Shown: positions 33,062-42,680 of the stretch, piece after piece
How the letters are laid out: every line of letters begins with the position of its first letter
Numbering within the stretch: position 1 is the first letter of the stretch
NCBI GenBank assembly: GCA_963755375.1
Contig: CAVWKG010000016.1
Location: 1,736,001 to 1,800,000, forward strand
Length of the DNA stretch: 64,000 bases
Direction of reading: 5' to 3'
From: Bog-473 sp963755375
GTDB lineage: Bacteria; Actinomycetota; Acidimicrobiia; Acidimicrobiales; RAAP-2
The notes under the pieces: model-generated
What the model was told of the DNA's origin: nothing
Database searches by the model: none
Seen by the model: only the letters and a program-made list of their open reading frames with translations
Made by a program: the position numbers and the translations under genes

Positions 33062-34357
33062 CTACCGACCCGACGCCACAGCCGTCGAAGGCGTCGGGTC
33101 AATCTCCACCCAGGCCTCTTCCCGGCGCTGCGAGGAAGCTCTTCCCCGCGCAGTCAAATTATCGATTCCGGCCGCCGCGAGCAATACCAGGGGCACCTCG
33201 GCTGCCGCTCTGTAGCGGGGATCCCCGATCCCTGTTCCAACCGCCACGACGACAGTGATGAAGAAGGCCATGAGCGGGTACAGCGGAACACGACGTCGGC
33301 GAAGGGCCACGGCCCCAAAGGCGGCGGGCACCAGCAAAAGCCAGTAGCTGATCATTTCAAGTCGGGTGACTCCCACCCAGGTGCCCATCCACTGAGCATC
33401 AATGGACGTCTGCTGGAGAGGGTTCCAGAAACCGAAGGTCCGACCCTCTCTGGCAAAGACCACCAGCGGCACTCGACTGAGATGGCCTTCTGCGTAGTCG
33501 AGCCCGTTGTGCAAGTACTTTCCGTCGGAGATCGACTGGTCACCTCCGTAGTAGGGATACAAACAAGACAACTCGCCATAACCGATATCGGGTCCGTAGT
33601 AAGCCGGTTGGCAGTTGGCAGTGGCGACTGCAGGTCCGAATCCGTTCGAAAGCAGCACCGGGCGCTGGAAGCGACCGAGATTGAAGATGGTCCAAGGCGC
33701 GAGCACCAGAAGCAAGACCGCGACCGCAACGACGAGCCAGGAAATGGCGCGTCGCCAATTACCCCAGCTGACCGCGAGAACGGCCGGGAGCACAACCAGA
33801 GGGAAGAGCAGTATCTGCTCGGACCTGGTCATGGCCATGACTCCGCACATGCCCCCAAGAACGGCGCATCTTCCGAGGGAGGGGGCGCTCCGGAACCGGT
33901 AGACTAGGAGCAGAAAGACAGCTATTTCGGGCAACAGCAGAGTCTCTGACAGGATGGCCCGCTCGTAGACCCACAAACCGGCGTACCCCGCAGCGATTCC
34001 CGCCGCAATGAGGCCCACGCGCTCTCCAGCCAATTGTCGGGCACAGACTCCGATCAGCAATACCGTGCCGGATCCGATAACGCAGGCCAAGATCTGCTGA
34101 GAGTGCCAGCTGTGTTGACCGAGCCACGCCCAAAAAGTCAGGATGATTGCCCAAGCAGGAGGACGGAGAGCGTCTGGACGAAGCGATATGGGGCTTACGA
34201 ACCAATGCCCTGCGGCGTTCAGATTTCCCCAGGCGGACCAATCGTAGCCATCGCCATTCACCTTCTCGTGCCGGGAAAGCACGATGATCAACACACGCAA
34301 GGCCAACCCGCTGGCGGTGATCAGGCCCAGCCACCGCCAGAAGTGAACGAGACCCAT
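33062..34357 (-). CDS. GT39/ArnT-like membrane glycosyltransferase
   Basis: This 431-residue polytopic protein has about 11 membrane helices. The first outward loop carries KVNGDGYDWSAWGNLNAAGH followed by RPPAWAIILTFWAWLG, and ERAILSETLLLPEIAVFLLL follows, a pattern shared with ArnT and PMT-type GT-C enzymes (acidic loop, then a conserved SE segment). It would transfer a lipid-linked sugar to an extracytoplasmic acceptor. It is the first gene of the reverse heptose operon, 24 bp before the GT2 gene that may make its donor. Confidence 0.8.
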   Translation of the reverse strand: MGLVHFWRWLGLITASGLALRVLIIVLSRHEKVNGDGYDWSAWGNLNAAGHWFVSPISLRPDALRPPAWAIILTFWAWLGQHSWHSQQILACVIGSGTVLLIGVCARQLAGERVGLIAAGIAAGYAGLWVYERAILSETLLLPEIAVFLLLVYRFRSAPSLGRCAVLGGMCGVMAMTRSEQILLFPLVVLPAVLAVSWGNWRRAISWLVVAVAVLLLVLAPWTIFNLGRFQRPVLLSNGFGPAVATANCQPAYYGPDIGYGELSCLYPYYGGDQSISDGKYLHNGLDYAEGHLSRVPLVVFAREGRTFGFWNPLQQTSIDAQWMGTWVGVTRLEMISYWLLLVPAAFGAVALRRRRVPLYPLMAFFITVVVAVGTGIGDPRYRAAAEVPLVLLAAAGIDNLTARGRASSQRREEAWVEIDPTPSTAVASGR

Positions 34358-34982
34358 GTGGTTGTGCCGGCTCTCTCTGTTGGTCGAGCGGCTGTTCTAC
34401 GGTTGCCATATTGCCCTTCAGGTCCCGATTCGCTTCGGCGGACCGTACCAGGCGAATAAGGCCCCAGGGCAAGTGGAGATCCTGGCGCCTTTGCCCAAAC
34501 GACTGCAAGGGTCAGGGACGACCGCGAGTGGCATAAGTCTCCACGGCGATCTCGCTGAAGATTCACCGTTCGGTCTGGACTCCCCGAAGGCGTCCGCGGA
34601 AGCCGTCCTCCGTTCGGATCCGTCCGCGTCGCCGGAGACCATCGACCATAGGGGGACTTTCTGAACGGCCTTTCGATCAATGACCCGAGACCGCCGCAAA
34701 CAACTACCTGAGTTGGGACGGTGGCAGAGCGACGCGGGAGTCCCCGAGCGCTCCTCGATCTCACTGGTGGTGCGGCCAGAACTGCGGCAGCGCTCGCCAA
34801 CGGCACCATTAGGGACAACCAAGATACATCAAGGTGCTACTCATTCAGGACCCCAGCGGGATTGGATAGAAACAGGACCGGGACATCGAGGAGCAACAGC
34901 CTGAAGAATCAACGCGAAGCAAGTGACGGCCACGACGATCAATAGTCTTTCATGAGGGCCGAGACCGACCACTCGGCAAGAA
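34358..34982. other. Intergenic region upstream of the heptose operon
   Basis: These 625 bp lie between the first gene of the reverse operon and the IS3 left end. Short open frames exist on both strands but none shows family motifs or a ribosome-binding site. It must contain the operon promoter, which I could not pinpoint. Confidence 0.5.
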
Positions 34983-35007
34983 TGAGCTTCCCCCGCTCCA
35001 GCGGACA
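34983..35007 (+). repeat. IS3 terminal inverted repeat, left
   Basis: It begins TGAGCTTCCCCCGC and ends GCGGACA. The first 14 bases and the last 7 match the other end in inverted orientation, with four mismatches between. Confidence 0.85.
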
Positions 35008-35025
35008 GTTGCTGTTGGTTGCTGA

Positions 35026-35888
35026 TCATGCCGCGTGAGCGGCTTCGTAGTCCACGGGACTGAGCATCTGGCAGTAGCTGTGGCGTCGACGCGGGTTGTA
35101 CCAGGCCTCGATCCACTCGAAGATGGCCTGGGCGAGTTGCTGGCGGCTCTCCCAGCGATGTTCGTCGAGCAGCTCGAGCTGGAGCGTGCCGAAGAAGCTC
35201 TCGGCGACGGATAATCGAAGCAGTCACCGATCGATCCCATGGAGCCGAGCAGGCCGGCGCCGCGCAGGCGTCGACCGAAGGCCCACGAGGTGTAGGTCGA
35301 CACGTGGTCGGAATGGGCGATGGTCTGACCAGGTGTGGCCGACGGCGCCAGATGGCCATCTGGAGGGCGTCGACGACGAGCTCAGAACGCATGTGATCGG
35401 TGATCGACCAGCCCACGACGCGCCGGGAGAAGGCGTCGAGGACCACGGCCAGGTAGGCCTTGCCGTTCTCGGTCGGGTGCTCAGTGACGTCCATCACCCA
35501 CAAGCGATCGGGATCGGTGGGATCGAAGGCCCGCTCGACCAGGTCGTCGGAGGGCTCAGCACCGAGATCCCGACGGGTGCACCCTCTCGGCGACGCCGGT
35601 GAAGGCCGGCAATCTACGCCTGGCGCATCAAGCGTTCGACCCGTTTACGCGAGCAGCGAACGTCCTGGCCGAGTTTCAGCCGGCGTGGACCCGAGGCGAG
35701 CGATAGGAACGACGGCTCATGGTCCAGATGTCGACGATGGTGTTGGAGAGATAGGCGTCGTCGAGGTCCTTGGCCCGCACGGGTTCGGCCTGTCACGAGT
35801 AAAACCCCGACGTCGACACCCTCATCACCGAACAGCAGGCCCTCACGGGCAGGTCCGTGCAGGCCCGAGCGATGAAGGTGTACGTCAT
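35026..35888 (-). pseudogene. IS3-family orfB transposase (DDE integrase), frameshifted
   Basis: Pieces of one IS3 OrfB lie in changing frames: MTYTFIARACTDLP at the start, KLGQDVRCSRKRVERLMRQA (HTH_21-type part), DRLWVMDVTEHPTENGKAYL with VVLDAFSRRVVGWSI (first catalytic Asp of the DDE core), a segment ending GSIGDCFDYP, then the last part ending in HAA-stop at 35026. At least four frame changes separate them, so no active transposase is made from this copy. Confidence 0.82.
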
Positions 35889-36174
35889 TTTGGGCCCGGC
35901 AGCGTCTCCTTGGCGAAATAGGCGGCCGCCAGCCGGAGGATCTCTCCTCCATCTGGGCGGTGCGCAGCTCACGACGAAGACGCACCAACTCGGCCGGCTC
36001 GTCGGTGTTGAGGCCCTCTCGCCGGCCGCCGTCGATGTCGTCTTGCTTCATCCACCGACGCAGGCACGACGTGGCGATGCCGAGAGCGGCAGCCACCTTG
36101 GCGACGGGCTGGTCACCGGTCCGGGCCAGCTCGATCGCCCGCTGGCGGAACTCGTCTGGATAGCGCACTGGCAT
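35885..36174 (-). pseudogene. IS3-family orfA (HTH), frameshifted
   Basis: From ATG 36174 the protein reads RYPDEFRQRAIELARTG, PVAKVAAALGIATSCLRRWM and LVRLRRELRTAQMEE. The expected continuation EILRLAAAYFAKETLPGPK is in the next frame, ending at 35885. The helix-turn-helix and leucine-zipper parts are normal for IS3 OrfA. One base change near 35950 breaks the frame. Confidence 0.82.
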
Positions 36175-36218
36175 AAGGACATCCTTCCAAGCGACGCCTC
36201 TCGGCGCCTCATGTTCGG

Positions 36219-36243
36219 TGTCCGCCAAGGCGGGGGAAGCTCA
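36219..36243 (-). repeat. IS3 terminal inverted repeat, right
   Basis: Read on the reverse strand it begins TGAGCTTCCCCCGC and ends GGCGGACA, mirroring 34983-35007 at 21 of 25 positions. Confidence 0.85.
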
Positions 36244-36244
36244 C

Positions 36245-37082
36245 ATCGTGGCCGACAAAGAGCTCAAGAACCTCGACCTGCGGGAGATCGCCGAGGGAAA
36301 AATGGTGAGCCAGATGGTCGGCCAGCACCGCTCCACCCAGCGCCACCAACCAGAGGTGACCGATCCCGATCGAGACCTGCGCCGGCGACTACGCGACTTC
36401 GCCCGGCACCACCCGCGCTGGGGCTATCGGCGAGACCACGCCGTGCTGTCCCGCGAGGGCCACCACCTGAACCGCAAGAAAGTCCAGCGCATCTGGCGTG
36501 AAGAGGGTCTCCGTGTTCCGGCCAAGCGCCAGCGTCTCGGGATCTCCTCGACGCTGGCGGAGCGCCTCAGCGCAACGCACCCCGACCACGTCTGGGCCCT
36601 CGACTACCAGCTCGACGTCACGACCTACGGGAAGACCCTCAAGATCCTCCGCGTCACCGACGAGTTCACCCGCGAATCGCTCTGTGACCTCGTCGCCCAC
36701 CCCATCGACGCCGACGCCACGGTGGACGCTTTGGAGCGCATTGCAGCCGGGCGGGGCACGTTCCCTGGCTTCGTCCGCATGGACAACGGCCCCCGAGCTC
36801 ACCGCCAATGCGCTGCACGACTGGTGCCGCTTCAGCGGCACGGGGACGAGCTACGTCGAACCGGGGAGCTCCTGGCAGAACCCCTGGGTCGAGTCCTAGG
36901 GCTCTCGGATGCGTGACAAGCTCTTAGCCCTCGAGCAGCTCGACAGCCTGCTGGAAACTCAAGTTCTTGTCGGAGACTGGCGCGGGGGGTACAGCACCTA
37001 TCGTTCCGATTCGGCTCTCGGGATGCTCACGCCCTCCGAGTTCGCCGAGTGGTGGCAGACCACACAGCTACAGCTCACATAA
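36245..37082 (+). pseudogene. Second IS3-type transposase, truncated, frameshifted and with a stop codon
   Basis: The forward frame begins in the end of an OrfA (VADKELKNLDLREIAEGK) and continues as OrfB: RHHPRWGYRRDHAVLSREGH, KVQRIWREEGLRVPAKRQR, HVWALDYQLDVTTYGKTLKI (first catalytic Asp) and GFVRMDNG. An extra C in the run at ~36792 shifts the frame to PELTANALHDWCRFSG and PGSSWQNPWVES. There a TAG (36897) replaces the normal Tyr codon before GSRMRDKLLALEQLDSLLE. Most of orfA is missing, cut off at the neighbouring IS3 end, so this element was probably interrupted by the first one. The right end lies near 37085-37115. Confidence 0.82.
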
Positions 37083-37175
37083 CGGGTGGACCGACAAATG
37101 GGGTCCGGTCACCAGGATGGTGTGACATGACATTGGGATATCCTTGACGAATGTTCCGGTCGAGGGGAAGCTATT

Positions 37176-38366
37176 TTGGATTCCAACGGAAATCTTGACG
37201 TCTCGGTCGTCCTGCCGTGCCTTGATGAAGAGAGTTCGGTTGGACTTTGCGTCAGTGAAGCCTCTGAAGCTATTGCGGCGGCAGAGATGGTAGGCGAGAT
37301 CATCGTTGTCGACAACGGATCCACCGACGACTCGAAGGGGATTGCCACAGCTGCCGGCGGTCGAGTCGTCGAGGAGCTCCGCCCCGGTTACGGCAGTGCT
37401 TTGCTCACGGGATTCGAGGCGTCAAGGGGTGAAGTCGTGGTCATGGCCGATGCCGACTTCACATATGACCTTCGTCGGATCCCTGATCTCGTGGCGCCGA
37501 TTGTCGAGGGACGGGCAGATCTCGTCCTCGGGTCAAGGCTCGACTCGGCGACACGCCAGACCATGCCGTTTCTCCACAGCTTCATTGGTACACCTCTGCT
37601 GACCTTCCTTACGGCTCGGGCTTGCGGGCGCCGGGTTGTAACTGACAGCCAATCGGGATTCCGAGCCTTTAGGCGGGATTCACTTGAGAGCGATGTTGCT
37701 GAGCTCGCCCGGGATGGAAGTAGCCAGTGAGATGTTGATCAACTCTGCTAGAGCTGGCCTCCGCATCGTCGAGATCCAAACGGGCTACCGTCCGCGAATA
37801 GGCCAATCGAAGCTGGCGACATGGTCTGATGGATGGCGTCATCTCACGTTGATCCTCATGCTCGCACCCGATTTGCTTTTGATAGGCCCAGGCTTCACCT
37901 TGCTTTGCTTGGGACTCGCCATGTTGGGTGTGTCATTTGTCGAGCCCAAGGGGGTCGAGATCGGTTCCCTCGTGTGGCAGCCGGTGTTTTTCTCCGGAAT
38001 CGCATTGGTACTTGGAATGCAAGCGTTACTTGCCGGAGCTGTCTTAGCCCACAACTCATCGTTCACTCCGGCTGGCGTGGGCCACAGGTTCGCATTCGTC
38101 GGCAAGAGCGAACTTTCCCAACAGATGCTTAGGGACGGGCGTGGCCATCGCCATCCTGGGTTTGATTCTCAATCTCGTACTCTTCGCTACTATCGCTTGG
38201 TAGCAGAGCCGAGACATCGCTTGGTCATTTTGGGTTGGCCTCCCTTTCTCAGAGCCTGATCATCGTTGGAAGCACCGTGGCCAGCTTCGGTGTCATTAGT
38301 CGTTTCACAAGGGCGCGGCGCCAAGGCGCCAGCAGACAAAAGGACGCAACCGACCGACGGGCGTAA
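37176..38366 (+). pseudogene. Broken GT2 glycosyltransferase with membrane domain
   Basis: The N-terminal GT-A part (LDVSVVLPCLDEESSVGL, IIVVDNGSTDDSKG, VVMADADFTYDLRRI, TDSQSGFRAFRRDSLE) runs to ~37690. The frame then changes, and EVASEMLINSARAGLRIVEI with GYRPRIGQSKLATWSDGWRH and two or three helices follow. Two more changes near 38135 and 38240 are needed to reach GVAIAILGLILNLVLFATIA and the Arg-rich end at 38366. It has the same architecture as the intact gene at 31697-33037. The start is a TTG with GAGGGG upstream, just right of the IS remnants. Confidence 0.8.
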
Positions 38367-38881
38367 CCACGGATCTGGGTACGATCTCGGACCGCTTGGT
38401 CGACGGGTGATGTCCCGCGTGATGCTTCTCGGTTGAACCGAACCACCTTTGCTTGAGAATCCTTGGACCAATGAGGTCAGCCTCGACCCACTGAGCAGAA
38501 CCCGTCGCTGAGTGATCTACATTTGATCTCACCACGTCGTCAGCATTGGCAGAGATCGCTTGGACCAGATTGGTGGCTCGTCGAACGACACGGCGAACCG
38601 GTCGTTCCTGACCTCACAGGACGCGCCTGTTGGTGCTGGGGAACTGCCACATCCAATACTGCAATTCCTCCAGCATGGGACGCACATTCCGCGGATTCGC
38701 GGCAGATGCCCAGCCATTTCACCGGTAGATCGGGGCTAAGCTATGCAGGTTCCGCATTAACGTTTCCGCGCCACACTCCCTCAGGCGCCTTTTCATGTTC
38801 AGTACGGCCAGGAGCTCGACGAGCAATGCGTTCAGGATTTCTCGCGGGATATACGCAATTGAGAACACGGCCAGGATCGGC
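38367..38881. other. Unresolved, probably decayed sequence
   Basis: These 515 bp show no intact gene. Fragments such as RLLVLGNCHIQYCNSSS and PFHVQYGQELDEQCVQDF occur in different forward frames and look like remains of a coding gene, possibly a glycosyltransferase, but no family can be named with confidence. Confidence 0.35.
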
Positions 38882-39429
38882 ATGAACGGAGTCGACCGTT
38901 GGATCCAGCGCAAGCGAATCGCCGAGGCAGTCCGATGGATGCCCAAGGGCATCGATGTCCTTGACGTCGGACGTGCGGATGGTGCCCTGTTTCGACAGGC
39001 ATCCTCTCTGGTCAAGTCGGGTATCGGAATCGAAGTTCATGAACCGACATCGTGGTCGACTGGTCCCTACGAATTCCGGCGTGGCACGTCCCCGAGGTTC
39101 TCGACGGCAGCGAGACTTTCGATGCAGTCGTAATTCTGGCGGTTGTTGAACACGTGCCCGCGGATATCTGGCGAACCTGGGCTAGCACCATTCCGAGGTT
39201 GCTGAGGCTGGGAGGAAGATTCATATCACGGTCCCAGCGCCCGTCGTGGACAGAATCTCGATATTGGAATCCGCTTACGGATACTCGATGGCATGGAGGC
39301 CGAACAACATCATGGCTTCGATCCCCGCTTAATCCCTCAAGAGTTTGGCATCTCCTTCGATACGTCTGTTAGAAGACGCGGTTCGAATTTGGATTGAACC
39401 ACCTAGGTCTGGTGTTCGAGCGGACATAA
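38882..39429 (+). pseudogene. Broken class I methyltransferase
   Basis: From ATG 38882 the sequence encodes NGVDRWIQRKRIAEAVRWM and GIDVLDVGRADGALFRQA (motif I, with the usual E-x-G-C-G eroded to D-V-G-R-A-D), then in another frame LDGSETFDAVVILAVVEHVP and IPRLLRLGGRFI. In a third frame it has GMEAEQHHGFDPRLIPQEF, and finally TRFEFGLNHLGLVFERT-stop. At least three frame changes are needed. The order and the HHGFDP segment identify a glycan-locus methyltransferase. Confidence 0.75.
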
Positions 39430-39447
39430 CGCTCGAGAGTTGAAACC

Positions 39448-40939
39448 TTGACAAAGGGACCGTTGGCCGTCATCAACAAGAGACCTGGACCTGACTCCAA
39501 GAGTTCTCTTGTACTTCTGTGGCTGCGAAAGAACAAAGGAAATCTCGTCTGTTACACGGTATATGCAGCCGCCTATGCGGCCTTCAGCAGTGCTAGCAAC
39601 CCCCACGTGTACGACAGTTATCCGGACAGCCACACCTATCTACCCATCAGTTTCCTTGGTCACGCAGTGCGGCTATGGACAATACCATTGCTGTATTTCT
39701 TCGGCGGGACTTCGGCGGGCCGGGTCGGTCTTCAGATCGTGATCGGCGTTGCCTGCTGGATAGCCCTTGCCGTACAAGTCGGTCGGGTACTGCAGGTTCG
39801 AATCATTCGTCTTGTCGCGCAGGCCTTGATACTCCTGATATCCCTGTGCGCCCCTGTCCTGCAATGGAATCGAATCATCTTGAGTGAGTCGCTCTCCATC
39901 TCGCTGGCAGTGTTATTGCTTGCCACTTCATTGGCCCTAGCCCGCCGCATGGATATTCGAGCACTTTCAGCTTTTTGGTGGTGGCCGTACTCTGGACGTT
40001 CACACGACAAGTACAGGCGTTTTTCATCGTCGTCCTCGCTATACCGTTTGTTCTCCTTGCTTGGAGACGACCCGAAGTTCGGCGTGTCGCTCTTATCGGG
40101 GGCTGGGTATGGTTGTGATTGGCGTCTGGGGACAGTGACGGCTCTGCAGACGTCGTCAGTGAGCCCGAGGGGAGATCGCAGCGACGAACCCCTCGGAAGT
40201 TCAGTTGGCAGGCATCATCCAGTTCCGAGCTATCAGCGATCCCGGAGAAATAGCCTACCTCCATAATCATGGGCTTCCTTACACCTCAGCTCTGAAGATC
40301 CCGCCGCCGTTTTCAACTGCTGGCCAGCCAGTAAACGTCACTCAGTTTGCCGATCCATATGCGGAATATCGAGCTCGGCGACGATCCGGCGTTCAAGCGA
40401 TGGGCCGATAAGAAGGGCCAGTCGGTGTACCTCAAGTACCTGATCACTCATCCGTGGCAGCGGTGTCCAGCCTGTTATCAATGCTCCACAGCTAATGACC
40501 ATGAACCCCGACTACATCGCCACACCAGCCCTGCCGTCGTGGGCGTCCACGCTTGTGTATGGCAACCTGAGTTCGGTCGCCAGTCCCAAACATGTCCTCA
40601 GGTGCGCCGAGCTCCTCCGATCCGATCTACGCCGATATCTTGATCAGCGTTGCGGCTGTGCTCGTCGTTCTGGCCGCTATTCGTCATCGATCCACACGGG
40701 TGATGTGGGTAGCTGTCTCCGCAATCGTGTTCATCGGAATTTGGACCATCGCCGTTTGGGATTTCGCGGCGACGGAATTGCCAAGGGAGCTAATAGAACC
40801 GGCGGTACTGTTTCATGTCACTGCCGTCGTCGCCATAGCGACCTCTTTGGATTCGTTGATCTCTGCCCCATCTCGAGACTCCCAGATACGAAGGTCGGCC
40901 GAAGAAGGGTTGCACTATCGTCCGACGGCAGTTCGTTAG
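39448..40939 (+). pseudogene. Broken polytopic membrane glycosyltransferase-like gene
   Basis: Forward-frame fragments in order give HVYDSYPDSHTYLPISFLGH (acidic outward loop), CAPVLQWNRIILSESLSISL (SE segment as in GT39-like proteins), LVVAVLWTFTRQVQAFFIVV, then AGIIQFRAISDPGEIAYLHN, GDDPAFKRWADKKGQSVYLK, NPDYIATPALPSWASTLVYG and a final membrane part ending at 40939. About five or six frame changes are needed to restore ~495 residues. Codon use is less G+C-biased than in the flanks. The gene is a remnant of a GT-C enzyme. Confidence 0.7.
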
Positions 40940-41129
40940 ACGAGATTGGCGTGCGCGAACCTTGGCGAGGAGCGGACGAGGCCCGACTTGAGGTGCGCTC
41001 GCTGAGGCCAAGGACCGGATCCGGTCTGGCACCGCGACCTGACCTGTCTCGGGCGTCAACCTCCAGCGGGTGGTCATACCAACTTGCACACATGGAAGTC
41101 AACTCGGTCCGCCACGCCGTTGCGAGCCG

Positions 41130-42680
41130 TTACCTTGCCCGTCGGCAAGCCGAACTCGTTAGACCGTTTACGGACAACTCCCGGTCGGATTTAGCTTTCC
41201 GTGACTCAGACGGTACATGCAGCCGTGCGCGATACGTAGATCCCGCAAAGAGCGACAGATGAAGGACCTCGGCGATATGGACCTGCATTCTGGTGAGTGT
41301 GGGTGGTTGATAGAAGTTCAAGTTATTCAGTATCTCGGGGCCGGTCGCCCTGTCGATGTTTTCGGCGGTCGAAGCGGACTTGAGTTCAGCCGCGTGGATT
41401 GTCCGCGCTCCGTCCAAGCCGTTCCCGATCCCGATAACGGACTGTAAGACCACAAAAGCCAGCATCAGCAAAATCGCATATCGATAGGACTTCGGCCTCT
41501 CAACGACCAGGGACCCTTCGAAGGATCTCCCCGGATCAGCCTCACGCCGGGTCACTATCCGGCTGAGTAATACCATGTACACGCCGATCAGTATCCACAC
41601 GTCGTAGATTGTGTAACCCGAAGAACTTGCGCCCCAATAGCCGAGTTCGTGTCGTCCGAGAGACACGAGAATTGAAAAGAACAGACCAAAGCAAATGAGC
41701 GCTGCTCCCACGGGACTCGCGCTCGTCTTGTCCCGTCGGAGTCCGCATAGTCCGAGGGCCGCCAACGCAACAATGACGATGACCAGTCCCAAGAAGAAGA
41801 TTCCAGCATTGCTCCCGCCAGGCCTGATTGGGACACCAAGCACATCACCTATCGCGAAGATGGAGAAGTAGGCTGGGAAGATCGAGTGTTGGGTGAGAGA
41901 ACTCGGCAAAGCCGACCCCGCCTGTATGTTCAAGTGGTAGAGGTAGAGCGCCGTAGTGACGCATCCGGCGACGATCCAAGCCGTCGCGATGTGCCGTGAG
42001 CGACCGCGGTAGAGAATGAGCACCATTCCGATCGGCCAGACCAGAAGGCCCTGCAAAGAAGAAAAGCTTCCAATCACCCCAGCAACGATGGCAAGTGCCA
42101 GCGTGAGCACGGTTACTTCGGTGCGGTCGATCAGCACCACCACCGAGGCCAGCGCCAATAAGACGAGATACCAGGCCAACTGAAATCCCCAAAGCGTGGC
42201 TCCATACTGGACAACAGAGCAGGCCAAAATGACAACTGGGCAGTAATAGAGCCACGGAATCGTAGGTGATCGCCGTTTGTGGGCATGTATCAAGAGAAAC
42301 GTCGCAGACACGAGCATCAGGCCGCTTACGAGCTCTTCCACTCGGACATTGAAGTGGGTGGTGTGAGCCAACAAAATGACCACGAGGTCGGGGAAGAGGA
42401 GCCTGTCTTCGTTGTGTTGTGTCCATAGTGCGCCGCAGCTCAATGGATGCGAGTAACACTGGTGAATTACCGTCATGTCACTCCAACCATCTTGATACGG
42501 GACGTTGACCCCGTAATGCAAGATGAAGAAAAAGTAAACGAAGATCGGAGCTCCGAATCCGACGACCGTGGCTACGTTCACCAACTTGGGGCTCAGATGA
42601 TCGACAAAACGTGGCCGAGCAATTGCTTCAGCCTGTGGACCGGAAGCTGTCACTATAGAGAGAGGCGTTTGATCAGGCAC
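41130..42680 (-). CDS. GT-C-like membrane protein, paralogue A (no Ig-like tail)
   Basis: This 516-residue protein has about 11 membrane helices. Its first outward loop reads YGVNVPYQDGWSDM and LWTQHNEDRLLFPDLVVILL, then TTHFNVRVEELVSGLML and AHKRRSPTIPWLYYCPVVIL. The same signature recurs in the proteins at 49242 and 58166. The acidic residues in a first extracytoplasmic loop suggest a GT-C glycosyltransferase, but no experimentally known family is recognised. Unlike its paralogues it lacks the C-terminal Ig-like domain. GTG 42680 overlaps the acyltransferase gene by 8 nt, so they are co-transcribed. Confidence 0.72.
   Translation of the reverse strand: MPDQTPLSIVTASGPQAEAIARPRFVDHLSPKLVNVATVVGFGAPIFVYFFFILHYGVNVPYQDGWSDMTVIHQCYSHPLSCGALWTQHNEDRLLFPDLVVILLAHTTHFNVRVEELVSGLMLVSATFLLIHAHKRRSPTIPWLYYCPVVILACSVVQYGATLWGFQLAWYLVLLALASVVVLIDRTEVTVLTLALAIVAGVIGSFSSLQGLLVWPIGMVLILYRGRSRHIATAWIVAGCVTTALYLYHLNIQAGSALPSSLTQHSIFPAYFSIFAIGDVLGVPIRPGGSNAGIFFLGLVIVIVALAALGLCGLRRDKTSASPVGAALICFGLFFSILVSLGRHELGYWGASSSGYTIYDVWILIGVYMVLLSRIVTRREADPGRSFEGSLVVERPKSYRYAILLMLAFVVLQSVIGIGNGLDGARTIHAAELKSASTAENIDRATGPEILNNLNFYQPPTLTRMQVHIAEVLHLSLFAGSTYRARLHVPSESRKAKSDRELSVNGLTSSACRRAR

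Larger units (their letters stand above)
34983..36243 (-). mobile_element. IS3-family insertion sequence, inactive
   Basis: This 1,261-bp element is bounded by terminal inverted repeats of 25 bp that match at 21 positions (34983-35007 and 36219-36243). It encodes an orfA/orfB transposase pair on the reverse strand, both broken by frame changes. No target-site duplication is visible: left flank ...GAA, right flank CAT.... This fits later rearrangement or insertion followed by deletion. It abuts the truncated second IS3-like transposase on its right. Confidence 0.85.

Noticed and set aside
34356..34664. Forward frame of ~100 codons upstream of the heptose operon
   Set aside because: No ribosome-binding site, no family motif and unusual composition; treated as intergenic.
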